DNA of 60,899 bases from Crocinitomicaceae bacterium. GTDB taxonomy: Bacteria; Bacteroidota; Bacteroidia; Flavobacteriales_D; Parvicellaceae. The notes under the pieces are model-generated. The model did not search any database, was not told the origin of the DNA, and saw nothing but the letters and a program-made list of their open reading frames with translations. The stretch lies in NCBI GenBank assembly GCA_002723085.1, contig PBNK01000031.1, positions 1-60,899 of the forward strand, in the 5' to 3' direction. The translations under genes and the position numbers were made by a program. How positions within the stretch are numbered: the first letter of the stretch is position 1; every line of letters begins with the position of its first letter. Shown here piece by piece: positions 42,152-53,450 of this stretch.

Positions 42152-43090
42152 TTACAAGAATCTTGGATTCTTTGATTTCTCTAGTGTTGGTGGTTTAGCT
42201 AAACTAAAACAATAATTTAGCATGATATCATGTGAACCCGAACTGTAATCTCCAATTACACTCGTTGTAATTCCATAAGCATAACCAATCCTTAAAGTAC
42301 TTCCGTCAGAAAAGGAATGTTGATAACCAACCATTGGGGCTATTTCATCACCAATCCTATAAGTCAACCCACCCCAGGCCATATTTCTATACAAAACATT
42401 AACATTTAAATCCATAATTGTGGAAGCCGCATCTGATTTTATAAGCAAATTAGGTCTTAAAGTAAAATCAGGATTAACAATATATTTGTAACCAGCAGTT
42501 ATCCAATAATGATGAACATTTTGAACATTTAATGAATTCATGCTAAACCCTCCAAGATGTGTTGTTGAAATTCCTAAATATAATTCTTCAGTTTTATAAA
42601 AAACACCTAAATTGATGTCAGGTGAGATGCCACTAGCATTATCTAGTGGAATAGAATTATCATCACCGTGAACATAAGAACTTCCTTGTTCAGGAGTTAT
42701 CCAAGTGGCATTAAAACTTTTTTGAAGAATTCCAGCGCTCAATCCTATCCCTAACTTCCCCGCACCAAGTCCCATGTGATAAGAATAACTCAATCTTGCT
42801 ATATTATTGCTTTCAAAACCCAATTGATCATTGATATAAGAAAAACCTAATCCGCCTCTTAACATCTCAATTGGAGAGTGTACGTTAAGTAATTTAGTTG
42901 AAGGATTTCCAGAAAAACCCGTCCATTGTTCACGAGTAATCATTGTTCCACAAATATTGTTATTCATTCCTGCATAACCAGGATTGAAAGACAAATTATC
43001 AAACATATAATGAGTCAATTGGTAATCTTGCTGGGCAAAACATGTCCCAAATAGAGAACCTAAAGCAATAATATACGCATAAATCTTCAT
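42152..43090 (-). CDS. PorP/SprF-family outer-membrane protein
   Basis: A 312-residue protein with a signal peptide (about residues 1-19) and the family opening QDYQLTHYMFDNLSFNPGYAGMNNNICGTMITREQWTGFSGNPSTKLLNVHSPI, followed by amphipathic beta strands to the C-terminus. SprF/PorP proteins assist secretion or anchoring of type B cargo such as SprB. The gene heads the gldKLMN set. It may pair with the type B protein at 13.4 kb, but many paralogues exist in such genomes, so this is only a possibility. Confidence 0.92.
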   Translation of the reverse strand: MKIYAYIIALGSLFGTCFAQQDYQLTHYMFDNLSFNPGYAGMNNNICGTMITREQWTGFSGNPSTKLLNVHSPIEMLRGGLGFSYINDQLGFESNNIARLSYSYHMGLGAGKLGIGLSAGILQKSFNATWITPEQGSSYVHGDDNSIPLDNASGISPDINLGVFYKTEELYLGISTTHLGGFSMNSLNVQNVHHYWITAGYKYIVNPDFTLRPNLLIKSDAASTIMDLNVNVLYRNMAWGGLTYRIGDEIAPMVGYQHSFSDGSTLRIGYAYGITTSVIGDYSSGSHDIMLNYCFSLAKPPTLEKSKNPRFL

Positions 43091-43219
43091 AAGCTAAGTA
43101 CTTGTTAGTCAGTTAATTAATAATTTTTATCAAAAAAATATCTAATACAATTCTGCTAAAATAAGCAATTTAATGCACATTTCAGGTTTAATTTAAGCTT
43201 GTAAATATAATAAATTTAA

Positions 43220-44362
43220 CTAATTAAGCTTTCTATATGTTCGCCACCATAAGTCAGGTATAATACCAGATTGAGCATTTTGATAATCTATCATGTCACA
43301 TGGAATCAAATGATGCCTTTCAAATTTAAACTCTTTTATAGGTGGATAAGGAACCTCTAACCACCATCTATCCGACTTGGGACTTTTGTGAAAAACCAAA
43401 TTATGATTTAACTCTTCATGAAAAACAACATATTTTAAATGATCTTGCTTTGTCCCAATTGGAAAATCACCTTTTCTTTCTGAAAACCCAGTTATTAAAA
43501 AATACATCATTTGAGCGATAAGCATCGCATCTTCTTGATAAAGAACATTATTTTGAAAGTTATGAATTCCAATACAAGAAATTTTATCACTAATTCCAGC
43601 ATATTTCATTAATTGACAAACTTCATTCCCAAATAAACCATTTGGGCCAGAATCATAAGCGCTATTAAATTCACTTTTTCTAATGACAGACATATCTACA
43701 CTTAATAAATCTGCATTTCTTAAATGAGGTTCTGCAATTTTTATATCATTTTGCAAAGCCCCTAATCGAACTAAATCAAAATATAAATCATCAAAAAATT
43801 TAATTTGCTGATTTGATATGTAGTATTGTTGATGGGCTAATTGAGAAAAATTAAAAAGGTAACTTGGTTCATGAAGAAGAATGTGATTTAGAAAATTAGA
43901 AGAATTTAATTTCTCTTTGTCGTCAACCAAAAGATTTACTTTTTGATCAAGGACTACTAAATTAACCAATTGTTCTGATTTTTGATAACCTAAAAAATTT
44001 GCGTATGTTAAATATTGATCACCGCCAATTATCAAAAGGAGCTTCCCTTTATTACTAATTAATGATGTTATTTCTTTAATTGCAGAAATCGTATCTTCTT
44101 GTTTATCACCAGGTATGAAAACTCCCAAATCAGAAATTTTAACATCTTTATTAAGATAAAGTTTATTTAAACATTGCCTTAAAGGATCTATCGGTTGTTG
44201 GCCATCAATTTGTTTATTATTTGAATCGTAAATTGTAAAAAACACAACATCAGATTCTTCCCAATCAGGAAACTTATCATTGTAAGACTCAATGCAAGAT
44301 CCTATAGTTCCCTTTAGAACTTCATTTTTTTCGGTTGGTCTAAAATAAATATCAATATTCAT
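43220..44362 (-). CDS. Ureohydrolase (arginase/formimidoylglutamase-fold) protein with degenerate metal site
   Basis: A 380-residue protein that databases usually label formimidoylglutamase. The fold is visible: LLIIGGDQYL (residues 109-118), VVLDQKVNLL (136-145), LLSVDMSVIRKSEF (219-232), plus a C-terminal WWLEVPYP and HHLIPCDMIDY. The six manganese ligands of arginase (H, D-x-H-x-D, D-x-D) reduce here to Asp139 and Asp223; the others are Gln116, Lys141, Asn143 and Ser225. It is therefore probably catalytically dead. It lies 6 bases downstream of topA and before the T9SS genes, an order conserved in Flavobacteriales as I recall. A structural or regulatory role is inferred. Confidence 0.85.
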   Translation of the reverse strand: MNIDIYFRPTEKNEVLKGTIGSCIESYNDKFPDWEESDVVFFTIYDSNNKQIDGQQPIDPLRQCLNKLYLNKDVKISDLGVFIPGDKQEDTISAIKEITSLISNKGKLLLIIGGDQYLTYANFLGYQKSEQLVNLVVLDQKVNLLVDDKEKLNSSNFLNHILLHEPSYLFNFSQLAHQQYYISNQQIKFFDDLYFDLVRLGALQNDIKIAEPHLRNADLLSVDMSVIRKSEFNSAYDSGPNGLFGNEVCQLMKYAGISDKISCIGIHNFQNNVLYQEDAMLIAQMMYFLITGFSERKGDFPIGTKQDHLKYVVFHEELNHNLVFHKSPKSDRWWLEVPYPPIKEFKFERHHLIPCDMIDYQNAQSGIIPDLWWRTYRKLN

Positions 44363-44368
44363 GATGTT

Positions 44369-46810
44369 TTATTTCTTTTTCAACATTTCTTTTGCCTGTT
44401 CTAAAGAAATGTCGGCCGGATCTTGATTTTTATCTAATTGAATTTTTTTCTTTCCTGAAACAACAAAATGTCTTCCCCATCTGCCTTTTTGAACTGATAT
44501 ACCTTGCTCCTCCCAATTGTGAACAAACTTTTCAATCTCTTTTCTTTTTTTATTTTCAATTAGCTCTGTGATATCAGATTCAGATAAATTGTCAAAATCA
44601 TATTTTTTAGAAACATTAATAAACATTTCATTCCATTTAATAAATGGACCAAACCTTCCTTTTCCTTTTGAAACAGGAAGTTCATCGTAGTGCATGATTG
44701 GAGCATCTGCTTTCTTTTTTTCTTCAACCCAAACCAAAGCTTCAGATAACCCTATATCATCGGCATCAATTCCTTTTGGAACAGAAACATTTAATTTATC
44801 AATTTGTATATAAGGTCCAAATCTTCCTAATTTCAGAAACACATCAACACCTTCAATTTGTCCTAAATTTTTTGGGTATTGAAATAAAGATAAAGCTTCA
44901 TCTAATGAAATAGTTTTAATGTTTTGATCCGTCTTAAGGCTTGCAAATTTTGGTTTTTTTGATTCGTCAGAAGTTTCTCCAATCTGAGCTATTGGTCCAT
45001 ATTTACCTAATTTAACATAGACAGGCTCTCCAGTCCCCGGCTCTTCACCAAGCAATCTTTCACCTGTAGCTCTAGCAGCATTTTCTTGAGTGGATTCTAT
45101 ATTTTTATGAAATGGATGATAAAATTTATCCAACATATTGGTCCACTCCAAATCTCCATTAGCTATTAAGTCTAATTCCTTTTCAACATCAGCTGTGAAA
45201 TTATAATCTAAAATTTTTTGGAAATGTTCTACTAAAAATTCATTAACTACATCACCTGTTGTAGTTGGAATAAGTTTATTTCTATCAGCTCCAAAACGTT
45301 CCTGTCTTGTTTCAATTTTTAACTCGTCACTTATTAAAGAGAAAAATTTATAATCCCTTAAATTTCCTTCTAATTCCTTTTTTTCAACATAACCCCTATC
45401 CTGAATAGTTTTAATAGTTGGAGCATAAGTTGATGGCCTGCCAATTCCCAAATCTTCTAATTTTTTGACTAATGATGCTTCAGTAAACCTAGCAGGTGGC
45501 CTTGAAAATTTTTGAACTCCAGTAATTCCCAAACAATTTAAAGATTGACCTTCTTTTATGCTTGGCAATAAACCAGAACCTTCTTGGTCTTCATCATCAT
45601 CCTTGCTTTCTATGTAAACCTTTAAAAACCCATCAAATCTTATCATTTCACCAACAGCAACAAAAGGATTTTTTTGTATTGAATGACCTATTTGAACATT
45701 AGTCCTTTCAATTTCTGCATCACTCATTTGCGAAGCAATTGTTCTTTTCCAAATTAATTGATATAGTTTATCTTCAGGTGAACCATCTCCTATAGCTTCC
45801 AATGAAAAGTTAGAAGGCCTAATAGCTTCGTGAGCTTCTTGAGCAGATTTATTTTTATTTTGGTACTTTCTTGGATTGCAATAATTAGCTCCAAATTGCC
45901 TAGTAATTTGTTCTTGTGCAGCATTCATAGCGTCATTTGATAAACTAACAGAATCTGTTCTCATGTAAGTGATTTTTCCAGATTCGTATAACCGCTGTGC
46001 GACCGACATCGTTCTTGACACATTAAACCCTAATTTTCGACTTGCTTCTTGTTGGAGTGTAGAAGTAATAAAAGGAGCAGATGGAGTTCTTTTACCAGGT
46101 TTTTTAGTTATTTTATTTACTTTAAAAACCTTCCCTTTTGCATTTTCTAAGAAGGAAACCACATCGTCTTCATTTGTAAAATTTGAAGCTATTTCAGCTT
46201 TAAATTTTGCTCCATTTGCATCAAACTCAGCTACAACTTTAAAAGAAATAAAAGGAACATGATTTTGAATTTCTTGTTCTCTTTCAACAATTAATCTTAC
46301 CGTGACTGATTGCACCCTACCTGCAGAAAGGCTAGGCCTTATTTTTCTCCACAAAACTGGAGATAATTCAAAGCCTACAATTCTATCTAATATTCTTCTT
46401 GCCTGTTGTGAATTAACTAAATCTTCATTAATATTTCTTGGGTTATCAACCGCCTTTAATACTGCTTTCTTTGTTATTTCATTAAATGTAATTCTTCTAG
46501 TATTTTCTGGCTTAAGTTTCAAAGCCTCCTTTAAATGCCAAGATATAGCTTCACCTTCACGATCCTCATCAGTAGCCAACCAAACTGTTTCACAGTTTTT
46601 TGCTATTTTATTCAATTCACTTACTACTTTTTTCTTATCTGATGGAACAATATATGTAGGTTTGAATTTATTTTCTATATCAATAGGATCTCCCTTTTTA
46701 GGCAATTCCCTAATATGTCCATAACAAGACCTAACAACAAAGTCTTTTCCTAAAAAACCTTCAATAGTTTTTGCTTTTGCAGGGGACTCAACTATAACTA
46801 AATTACTCAT
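44369..46810 (-). CDS. topA: DNA topoisomerase I
   Basis: An 813-residue type IA topoisomerase. Toprim domain: VIVESPAKAKTIEGFLG and the DEDREGE metal motif (residues 81-87). Catalytic region: SGKITYMRTDSVSLS with active-site Tyr282. The C-terminal third (about residues 570-813) has Toprim_Crpt-type repeats instead of the zinc ribbons of E. coli TopA, as usual in this phylum. It relaxes negative supercoils. It is divergent from miaB and is probably co-transcribed with the ureohydrolase-like gene. Confidence 0.98.
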   Translation of the reverse strand: MSNLVIVESPAKAKTIEGFLGKDFVVRSCYGHIRELPKKGDPIDIENKFKPTYIVPSDKKKVVSELNKIAKNCETVWLATDEDREGEAISWHLKEALKLKPENTRRITFNEITKKAVLKAVDNPRNINEDLVNSQQARRILDRIVGFELSPVLWRKIRPSLSAGRVQSVTVRLIVEREQEIQNHVPFISFKVVAEFDANGAKFKAEIASNFTNEDDVVSFLENAKGKVFKVNKITKKPGKRTPSAPFITSTLQQEASRKLGFNVSRTMSVAQRLYESGKITYMRTDSVSLSNDAMNAAQEQITRQFGANYCNPRKYQNKNKSAQEAHEAIRPSNFSLEAIGDGSPEDKLYQLIWKRTIASQMSDAEIERTNVQIGHSIQKNPFVAVGEMIRFDGFLKVYIESKDDDEDQEGSGLLPSIKEGQSLNCLGITGVQKFSRPPARFTEASLVKKLEDLGIGRPSTYAPTIKTIQDRGYVEKKELEGNLRDYKFFSLISDELKIETRQERFGADRNKLIPTTTGDVVNEFLVEHFQKILDYNFTADVEKELDLIANGDLEWTNMLDKFYHPFHKNIESTQENAARATGERLLGEEPGTGEPVYVKLGKYGPIAQIGETSDESKKPKFASLKTDQNIKTISLDEALSLFQYPKNLGQIEGVDVFLKLGRFGPYIQIDKLNVSVPKGIDADDIGLSEALVWVEEKKKADAPIMHYDELPVSKGKGRFGPFIKWNEMFINVSKKYDFDNLSESDITELIENKKRKEIEKFVHNWEEQGISVQKGRWGRHFVVSGKKKIQLDKNQDPADISLEQAKEMLKKK

Positions 46811-46947
46811 AAATAGTAAATGGATTAATGATGATTAGCAATGCAAAGAAATAAAAATATCGTAAAACTCAACAATTAAGATTTAATTTTTGGGAAAACA
46901 TAAATTAAATTAACATGATATAATTTTAATTAATTTTAACTCTGTCA

Positions 46948-46980
46948 TTTTGGCAGATATATAGAAAAGAATTACATTTG
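46948..46980 (+). promoter_or_regulatory. Bacteroidota promoter of miaB
   Basis: TTTTG (46948-46952), a 20-base spacer, then TACATTTG (46973-46980), an exact -7 match. The start codon follows 24 bases later, giving a very short leader. Confidence 0.8.
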
Positions 46981-47004
46981 TATGTTTTTAATTGAATTAA
47001 ATTA

Positions 47005-48417
47005 ATGGAAAAAACCATTGAAGAATCTAAACAAGGCCAAGCTACTATTATAAAAAAGAACAATAGTTTTTCTAAAAAATTATATTTGGAAAGCTATGGG
47101 TGCCAAATGAACTTTTCTGACAGTGAAATTGTTGCTTCTATTCTAGCAAATGAAGGTTTTGAAACCACTCGTCAACTTGAGGATTCTGATTTAATTTTAC
47201 TTAATACATGTTCAATTAGAGAAAAAGCTGAACAAACGGTTAGAACTAGATTAAGATCATTTAATAAATTAAAAAAAAGAAAATCTCACCTTATAGTTGG
47301 CATGCTTGGTTGTATGGCTGAGAGAATGAAATCAACTTTACTTGAAGAAGAAAAATTAGTTGATTTAGTTGTTGGCCCTGATGCATACCGAGATTTACCG
47401 CGTTTAATTGAAGAAGTAGAAGGAGGCCAAAAAAGTGTTAATGTTTTACTTTCAAGAGAAGAAACATATGCAGACATAAGCCCAGTAAGACTAGATAAAA
47501 ATGGGATAAGTGGGTTTATTTCAATAATGCGAGGATGTGATAACATGTGTACCTTTTGTGTTGTTCCATTTACTAGAGGCAGAGAAAGAAGCAGAAACCC
47601 TTTAACAATTGTTGCTGAGGCAAGAGACTTATATAATAAAGGATATAAAGAAGTTACCCTTCTAGGTCAAAATGTTGATAGTTATAGATGGAACATTTCA
47701 AAAAAAGGTGATATAATCGATGAAAATACTTCTACAACAAATTTTGCACAACTTCTAGCATTAGTCGCTAAAGTTGCACCTGATTTAAGAGTTCGTTTTT
47801 CAACCTCCCACCCAAAAGATATGACTGATGAAGTTTTAAGAACAATAGCTAGTCATAAAAACATATGTAATTATATTCATTTGCCAGTTCAATCTGGAAA
47901 TTCTGAAATTTTAAAAAAGATGAACCGCGGATATTCAAGAGAATGGTATTTGGAAAGAATAAAAGCTATCAAAAAAATCATTCCTAATTGTGCTATCTCA
48001 ACTGATATTATCACAGGTTTTTGTGGGGAAAGCGATGAACAACATCAAGAAACAATATCTCTTTTAAAAGAAGTTGAATTTGACTTTTCATATATGTTTT
48101 TTTATTCTGAAAGGCCTAAAACATTAGCTGAAAGAAAATACGATGATGACATTCCTTTATCAACTAAGAAAAGCAGACTTCAAGAGGTTATAGATTTACA
48201 ACATATTCATTCCAAAAAGAAAAATGAGAATGCTATTGGTAATACTTTTGAAGTATTAATTGAAGGATTTTCCAAAAAATCAAACGAAATGCTTTCAGGA
48301 AGAAATGACCAAAATACTAAGGTGGTTTTTCCTAAGGGAAATGCTAAAGTTGGTGAATATGTTAATGTGAAAATTGAAAGCTGTACAACAGCAACTTTAA
48401 TTGGGAAAATAATTTAA
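47005..48417 (+). CDS. miaB: tRNA-2-methylthio-N6-dimethylallyladenosine synthase MiaB
   Basis: A 470-residue radical-SAM methylthiotransferase. The N-terminal domain holds the auxiliary cluster cysteines Cys33 ([10 protein letters not shown]), Cys69 (LNTCSIRE) and Cys103; the radical-SAM motif [20 protein letters not shown] has Cys178/Cys182/Cys185; a TRAM domain ends the protein. It adds the methylthio group to i6A37 of tRNAs. It starts the plus-strand series through groEL and is 1 base from the sigma-54 regulator. Confidence 0.97.
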   Translation: MEKTIEESKQGQATIIKKNNSFSKKLYLESYGCQMNFSDSEIVASILANEGFETTRQLEDSDLILLNTCSIREKAEQTVRTRLRSFNKLKKRKSHLIVGMLGCMAERMKSTLLEEEKLVDLVVGPDAYRDLPRLIEEVEGGQKSVNVLLSREETYADISPVRLDKNGISGFISIMRGCDNMCTFCVVPFTRGRERSRNPLTIVAEARDLYNKGYKEVTLLGQNVDSYRWNISKKGDIIDENTSTTNFAQLLALVAKVAPDLRVRFSTSHPKDMTDEVLRTIASHKNICNYIHLPVQSGNSEILKKMNRGYSREWYLERIKAIKKIIPNCAISTDIITGFCGESDEQHQETISLLKEVEFDFSYMFFYSERPKTLAERKYDDDIPLSTKKSRLQEVIDLQHIHSKKKNENAIGNTFEVLIEGFSKKSNEMLSGRNDQNTKVVFPKGNAKVGEYVNVKIESCTTATLIGKII

Positions 48418-48418
48418 A

Positions 48419-49678
48419 ATGAACATTCAATCTGTTAAAGAAAGATTTGGTATTATTGGAAATGTTGATGCTTTAAATCGTGCACTTAATGTGGCTATTC
48501 AAGTTGCTCCGACTGATATTTCAGTATTAATTACTGGTCAAAGCGGAACAGGTAAAGAAAGCATGCCACAAATAATTCATCATTATAGTTCTAGAAAACA
48601 TAGTGAATATATTGCTGTAAACTGTGGCGCTATACCTGAGGGTACTATTGACTCTGAGTTATTTGGACATGAAAAAGGTGCTTTTACAGGTGCAACAGAT
48701 AGTAGAAAAGGTTATTTTGAAGTTGCTGACGGTGGAACAATTTTTCTTGACGAAGTTGCAGAACTTCCATTAACTACTCAAGTAAGACTACTTAGAATAT
48801 TAGAAACTGGAGAATACATTAGAGTTGGTTCATCGAAAGTTCAAAAAACTAATGTGAGAATTATTGCAGCTACTAATGAAAACATGCAAAAAGCAATTAA
48901 TAAAGGAAAGTTTAGAGAAGACTTATTTTACAGACTTAGCACAGTACCTATTTCTCTTCCTCCTTTGAAAGAAAGAAAAGATGACATTCATCTTCTTTTT
49001 AGAAAATTTGCAGCTGACTTTGCTGAGAAATACAGAATGCCAGGGATAAGATTAAATGAAGATGCCACTAAAACACTTCTTAATTACCACTGGCCTGGAA
49101 ATATCAGACAACTAAAAAACATAACTGAACAAATTTCAGTAATCGAAAATGAAAGAATGGTTTCTAATGAAACTTTTTTAAAATACCTTCCAATTGAAGA
49201 AAAACAACAAAATCTTCCCATGGTAATTAACAAAGAGGGTGCAAATAATGACTTTTCTGAAAGAGAAATATTATATAAATTATTGTTCGATATGAGAAAT
49301 GATATTACTGAAATGAAAAGAGTAATCGTTGACTTGATGAAAAACAATAACCTTTCTAACCATGAAAAATCTGAATTAATTACTCGTTTAAACAACCAAA
49401 AAGATGTAAATTATGACATCAATAACGATTTAAAACAAGAAACTAATATCACTATTTCTGATAACTCTTTTTCAAATAATCAAATTTCTTCAATTTCAGA
49501 ACCTATTCAAGATAGCATAGAAATAGAAGAATCTTTATCTTTAGAAGAAAGAGAAAAAGAATTAATAAAAAAAGCGCTCTCAAAGCACAATGGAAGAAGA
49601 AAAAATGCAGCTCTTGAATTAGGAATTTCAGAAAGAACTTTATACAGAAAAATTAAGGAATACGACATAACCAAATAG
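48419..49678 (+). CDS. Sigma-54 interaction (AAA+) transcription regulator without receiver domain
   Basis: A 419-residue protein. Its N-terminus is only about 30 residues before the AAA+ domain: Walker A TGQSGTGKES (about residues 39-48), GAFTGA loop (87-92) that contacts sigma-54, and Walker B GGTIFLDEVAELP (about 105-116). A C-terminal Fis-type HTH (about 380-416, GRRKNAALELGISERTLYRKI) binds DNA. Between them is an acidic, Asn-rich linker (about 255-375). There is no sensor domain, so regulation must come by partner or expression. It is 1 base after miaB and its end precedes the lptE-like TTG start by 3 bases, a gene order common in Flavobacteriales. Confidence 0.93.
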   Translation: MNIQSVKERFGIIGNVDALNRALNVAIQVAPTDISVLITGQSGTGKESMPQIIHHYSSRKHSEYIAVNCGAIPEGTIDSELFGHEKGAFTGATDSRKGYFEVADGGTIFLDEVAELPLTTQVRLLRILETGEYIRVGSSKVQKTNVRIIAATNENMQKAINKGKFREDLFYRLSTVPISLPPLKERKDDIHLLFRKFAADFAEKYRMPGIRLNEDATKTLLNYHWPGNIRQLKNITEQISVIENERMVSNETFLKYLPIEEKQQNLPMVINKEGANNDFSEREILYKLLFDMRNDITEMKRVIVDLMKNNNLSNHEKSELITRLNNQKDVNYDINNDLKQETNITISDNSFSNNQISSISEPIQDSIEIEESLSLEEREKELIKKALSKHNGRRKNAALELGISERTLYRKIKEYDITK

Positions 49679-49681
49679 CAT

Positions 49682-50203
49682 TTGAAAAAAATTTTATCAT
49701 ATATAATTATCGCTCAACTTATCATATCCTGTAGTTTACCTCAATTCACATTTAAATCTGGCGGAAAAGAAACAAAAGAAATTGATGCAGAAACTGTTCA
49801 AGTTGATTTTTTTGAAAACAATAGCTCTCTTGGTGGAGCATCATTAAGTGCTTCATTTACGGAAGATTTAAGAGACATCATGCAATCCCAAACAAAACTG
49901 AACCTTGTAGCAAATAAAGGAGATATTCAAATTTATGGGAAAATTAAAGATTTCAGCATCTCTCCTATTAACATTCAGTCTGGAAGTGAATCAGCTGCAC
50001 AAAATAGATTAAAAATGATTGTTTTAGTAAATACATATTTTAATAAAAAAGACTCTATAGGTCTGGAAAATACTTCCTTTAATGCTTTTGTTGATTATGA
50101 TGCACAAAACGATTTTAACTCTTTAGAAGAAAGTTTAATTGAAAGTCTTAATTATCAAATTACTCAAGATATATTTGATAAAGTATTTGGTGGAGAATGG
50201 TAA
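49682..50203 (+). CDS. lptE: LptE-like LPS assembly lipoprotein
   Basis: A 173-residue lipoprotein (IAQLIISCSLP, Cys near residue 17) starting at a TTG. The mature domain FKSGGKETKEIDAETVQVDFFENNSSLGG, ASLSASFTEDLRDIMQSQTKLNLV, IYGKIKDFSISPI and AQNRLKMIVLVNTYFNKKD follows the LptE/DUF4136-like pattern in which the lipoprotein plugs the LptD barrel. The phylum-specific gene order (miaB, regulator, lptE, TPR, secG) supports the name. The start overlaps no gene; its 3' end overlaps the next gene by 7 bases. Confidence 0.82.
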   Translation: MKKILSYIIIAQLIISCSLPQFTFKSGGKETKEIDAETVQVDFFENNSSLGGASLSASFTEDLRDIMQSQTKLNLVANKGDIQIYGKIKDFSISPINIQSGSESAAQNRLKMIVLVNTYFNKKDSIGLENTSFNAFVDYDAQNDFNSLEESLIESLNYQITQDIFDKVFGGEW

Positions 50204-50985
50204 TAAACTCAATTAAAAATATCAACTCTATAATTGAACACCCAGAAAACACTTCTGATAAAGATCTTGACTACCTATACAATCTATCTATTAAGTATCC
50301 TTATTCTGGAATAACTCAATTATTAGTCGCTAAAATTCTACATGTTCAGGACAGAACAGGTTATGCAGAACAATTAAAAAAAGCAGCTTTCAACTGTTCT
50401 GATCGTACTGTAATTTACAATTATATTCATAGAGAAAAATTAGTTTCAACTATTGAAAAAGCTGATAAAGAAATATCAAATAATAACTCTGAAATCAAAA
50501 ATGATGAAATTTTAGAATTAGAACAAAACATTATTAGCTCTGTAATTGACAGCAATATTTATCAAGAAATAGAAGAATACGAATTAATTAATGATAAAAC
50601 TGAAAAAGACTCTGAAGAGGCACCTTTATATGATCAAAATAGTGAAATGACTTTTTCAAAATGGATTGCACTAAACAAGAATAAATCCTTTCTCAAGGAA
50701 AAACAAAATGCAAATATTGATCAACTTTTATTAAACCTTTCTGAAAGAAACAAAAAAAGAGTTTCAAAAAAATCTAATCAATTTTTCTCTCCAATTGAAG
50801 CCGCGAAATTAAGTTTAATTGATAATAATGAATTAGTAACTGAAACATTAGCTGAAATACACATAAAACAAGGTAACTACCCAAAAGCAATTAAAATATA
50901 CCAACAATTAATATTGAAAAATCCAGAAAAAAAAGCTTTCTTTGCAAGCCGAATTAATTATATTAATTTGAAAACAAAATTATAA
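50197..50985 (+). CDS. TPR-like protein preceding secG
   Basis: A 262-residue soluble protein. The N-terminal 70 residues are helical (LDYLYNLSIKYPYSGITQLLVAKILHVQDRTGYAEQLKKAA), the middle is an acidic disordered stretch (about 75-170), and the C-terminal part has a TPR-type helix pair (LAEIHIKQGNYPKAIKIYQQLILKNPEKKAFFASRI). No signal peptide is visible. It is sandwiched between lptE and secG. Function is unknown, but an envelope-biogenesis accessory role would fit the location. Confidence 0.78.
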   Translation: MVINSIKNINSIIEHPENTSDKDLDYLYNLSIKYPYSGITQLLVAKILHVQDRTGYAEQLKKAAFNCSDRTVIYNYIHREKLVSTIEKADKEISNNNSEIKNDEILELEQNIISSVIDSNIYQEIEEYELINDKTEKDSEEAPLYDQNSEMTFSKWIALNKNKSFLKEKQNANIDQLLLNLSERNKKRVSKKSNQFFSPIEAAKLSLIDNNELVTETLAEIHIKQGNYPKAIKIYQQLILKNPEKKAFFASRINYINLKTKL

Positions 50986-51000
50986 TATAAAAAATATTTT

Positions 51001-51318
51001 ATGAGTACCCTTTTAATGATCTTATCTACAATTGCTGCTGTTTTATTGATTATTATTGTTTTATTACAAAACTCAAAAGGTGGAGGGTTAGACTCTTCAT
51101 TTGGAAATGTGAATCAATTAGGCGGAGTTGCTCAATCTACTGAAACTATTGAAAAAGCAACTTGGACTTTAGCTGGAGTTATTGGTTTCTTAAGTCTTTT
51201 AGCTGCAATGAATATTGGATCAAGTCCTGATTTAAAATCAAATATTGACCCATCTTCTAATATTCAAAACTTAGACAACAGTATTGAAAACACTGGAATT
51301 CAAGAAGAAAATTTATAA
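51001..51318 (+). CDS. secG: Preprotein translocase subunit SecG
   Basis: A 105-residue protein with two hydrophobic helices (about residues 2-23 and 56-72) flanking the conserved LLQNSKGGGLDSSFG motif. SecG assists SecYEG translocation at the inner membrane. The C-terminal Asn/Ser/Asp-rich tail is typical for Bacteroidota. It precedes groES by about 170 bases, which contain regulatory palindromes. Confidence 0.96.
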   Translation: MSTLLMILSTIAAVLLIIIVLLQNSKGGGLDSSFGNVNQLGGVAQSTETIEKATWTLAGVIGFLSLLAAMNIGSSPDLKSNIDPSSNIQNLDNSIENTGIQEENL

Positions 51319-51340
51319 TCTTTACAGCTATTATTATAAA

Positions 51341-51368
51341 TGTCATGATGTCATTTAAAATCATGACA
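51341..51368. promoter_or_regulatory. Perfect 9-bp inverted repeat upstream of groES
   Basis: TGTCATGAT (51341-51349) and ATCATGACA (51360-51368) with a 10-base spacer in the secG-groES gap. A second palindrome AGTCA-TAT-TGACT lies about 30 bases on. No CIRCE (TTAGCACTC-N9-GAGTGCTAA) is present, so control is not by HrcA. No T tract follows, so an operator is preferred to a terminator. Confidence 0.45.
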
Positions 51369-51428
51369 AAATCCATTTTATTCTTAAATAATTAGTCATA
51401 TTGACTTAATATCCTAACAACAAATAGA

Positions 51429-51444
51429 TTGGCACAATATATGA
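51429..51444 (+). promoter_or_regulatory. Sigma-54-like promoter before groES
   Basis: TTGGCAC (51429-51435) with ATGA in the -12 box position (51441-51444). The GG and G spacing is exactly that of sigma-54 promoters (GG-N10-G), but the canonical GC is GA. It lies 47 bases before the groES start and has no TAnnTTTG element near it. Confidence 0.35.
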
Positions 51445-51490
51445 CCAAAGCAAAAAGAATTATTATTAATAAACACAAAAATTAAAAATC

Positions 51491-51769
51491 ATGTCAATAA
51501 ACGTAACTCCTCTAGCTGATAGAGTAATTATTGAACCTGCCGCTGCTGAAGAAACAACTGCAGGTGGAATCATAATTCCTGACACTGCTCAAGAAAAACC
51601 TAAAAAAGGGAAAATAATAGCAGCTGGAAATGGAAAAAAAGACGAACCGTTAACGGTTAAAGAAGGTGATACAGTATTGTATGGACAATATAGTGGAACA
51701 GAAATTAAAATTGAAGGAAGTGACTATCTTATAATGAGAGAAAGTGACATTTTTGCAATCATAAAATAA
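51491..51769 (+). CDS. groES: Co-chaperonin GroES
   Basis: A 92-residue protein of standard length: [36 protein letters not shown] contains the mobile loop (about residues 16-32), and [24 protein letters not shown] is the C-terminal strand region. It caps GroEL. It precedes groEL by 18 bases. Confidence 0.98.
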   Translation: MSINVTPLADRVIIEPAAAEETTAGGIIIPDTAQEKPKKGKIIAAGNGKKDEPLTVKEGDTVLYGQYSGTEIKIEGSDYLIMRESDIFAIIK

Positions 51770-51784
51770 TCTTATAATAAATAA

Positions 51785-53428
<1,644 letters not shown>

Positions 53429-53450
53429 AAATCACATTTTCAAATTTTAA

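Noticed and set aside
43220-44362. Active formimidoylglutamase (hutG) in histidine degradation
   Set aside because: Four of six metal ligands are replaced and no other hut genes are nearby.
51319-51490. CIRCE element for groESL
   Set aside because: The TTAGCACTC/GAGTGCTAA repeat is absent; the palindromes here have different half-sites.
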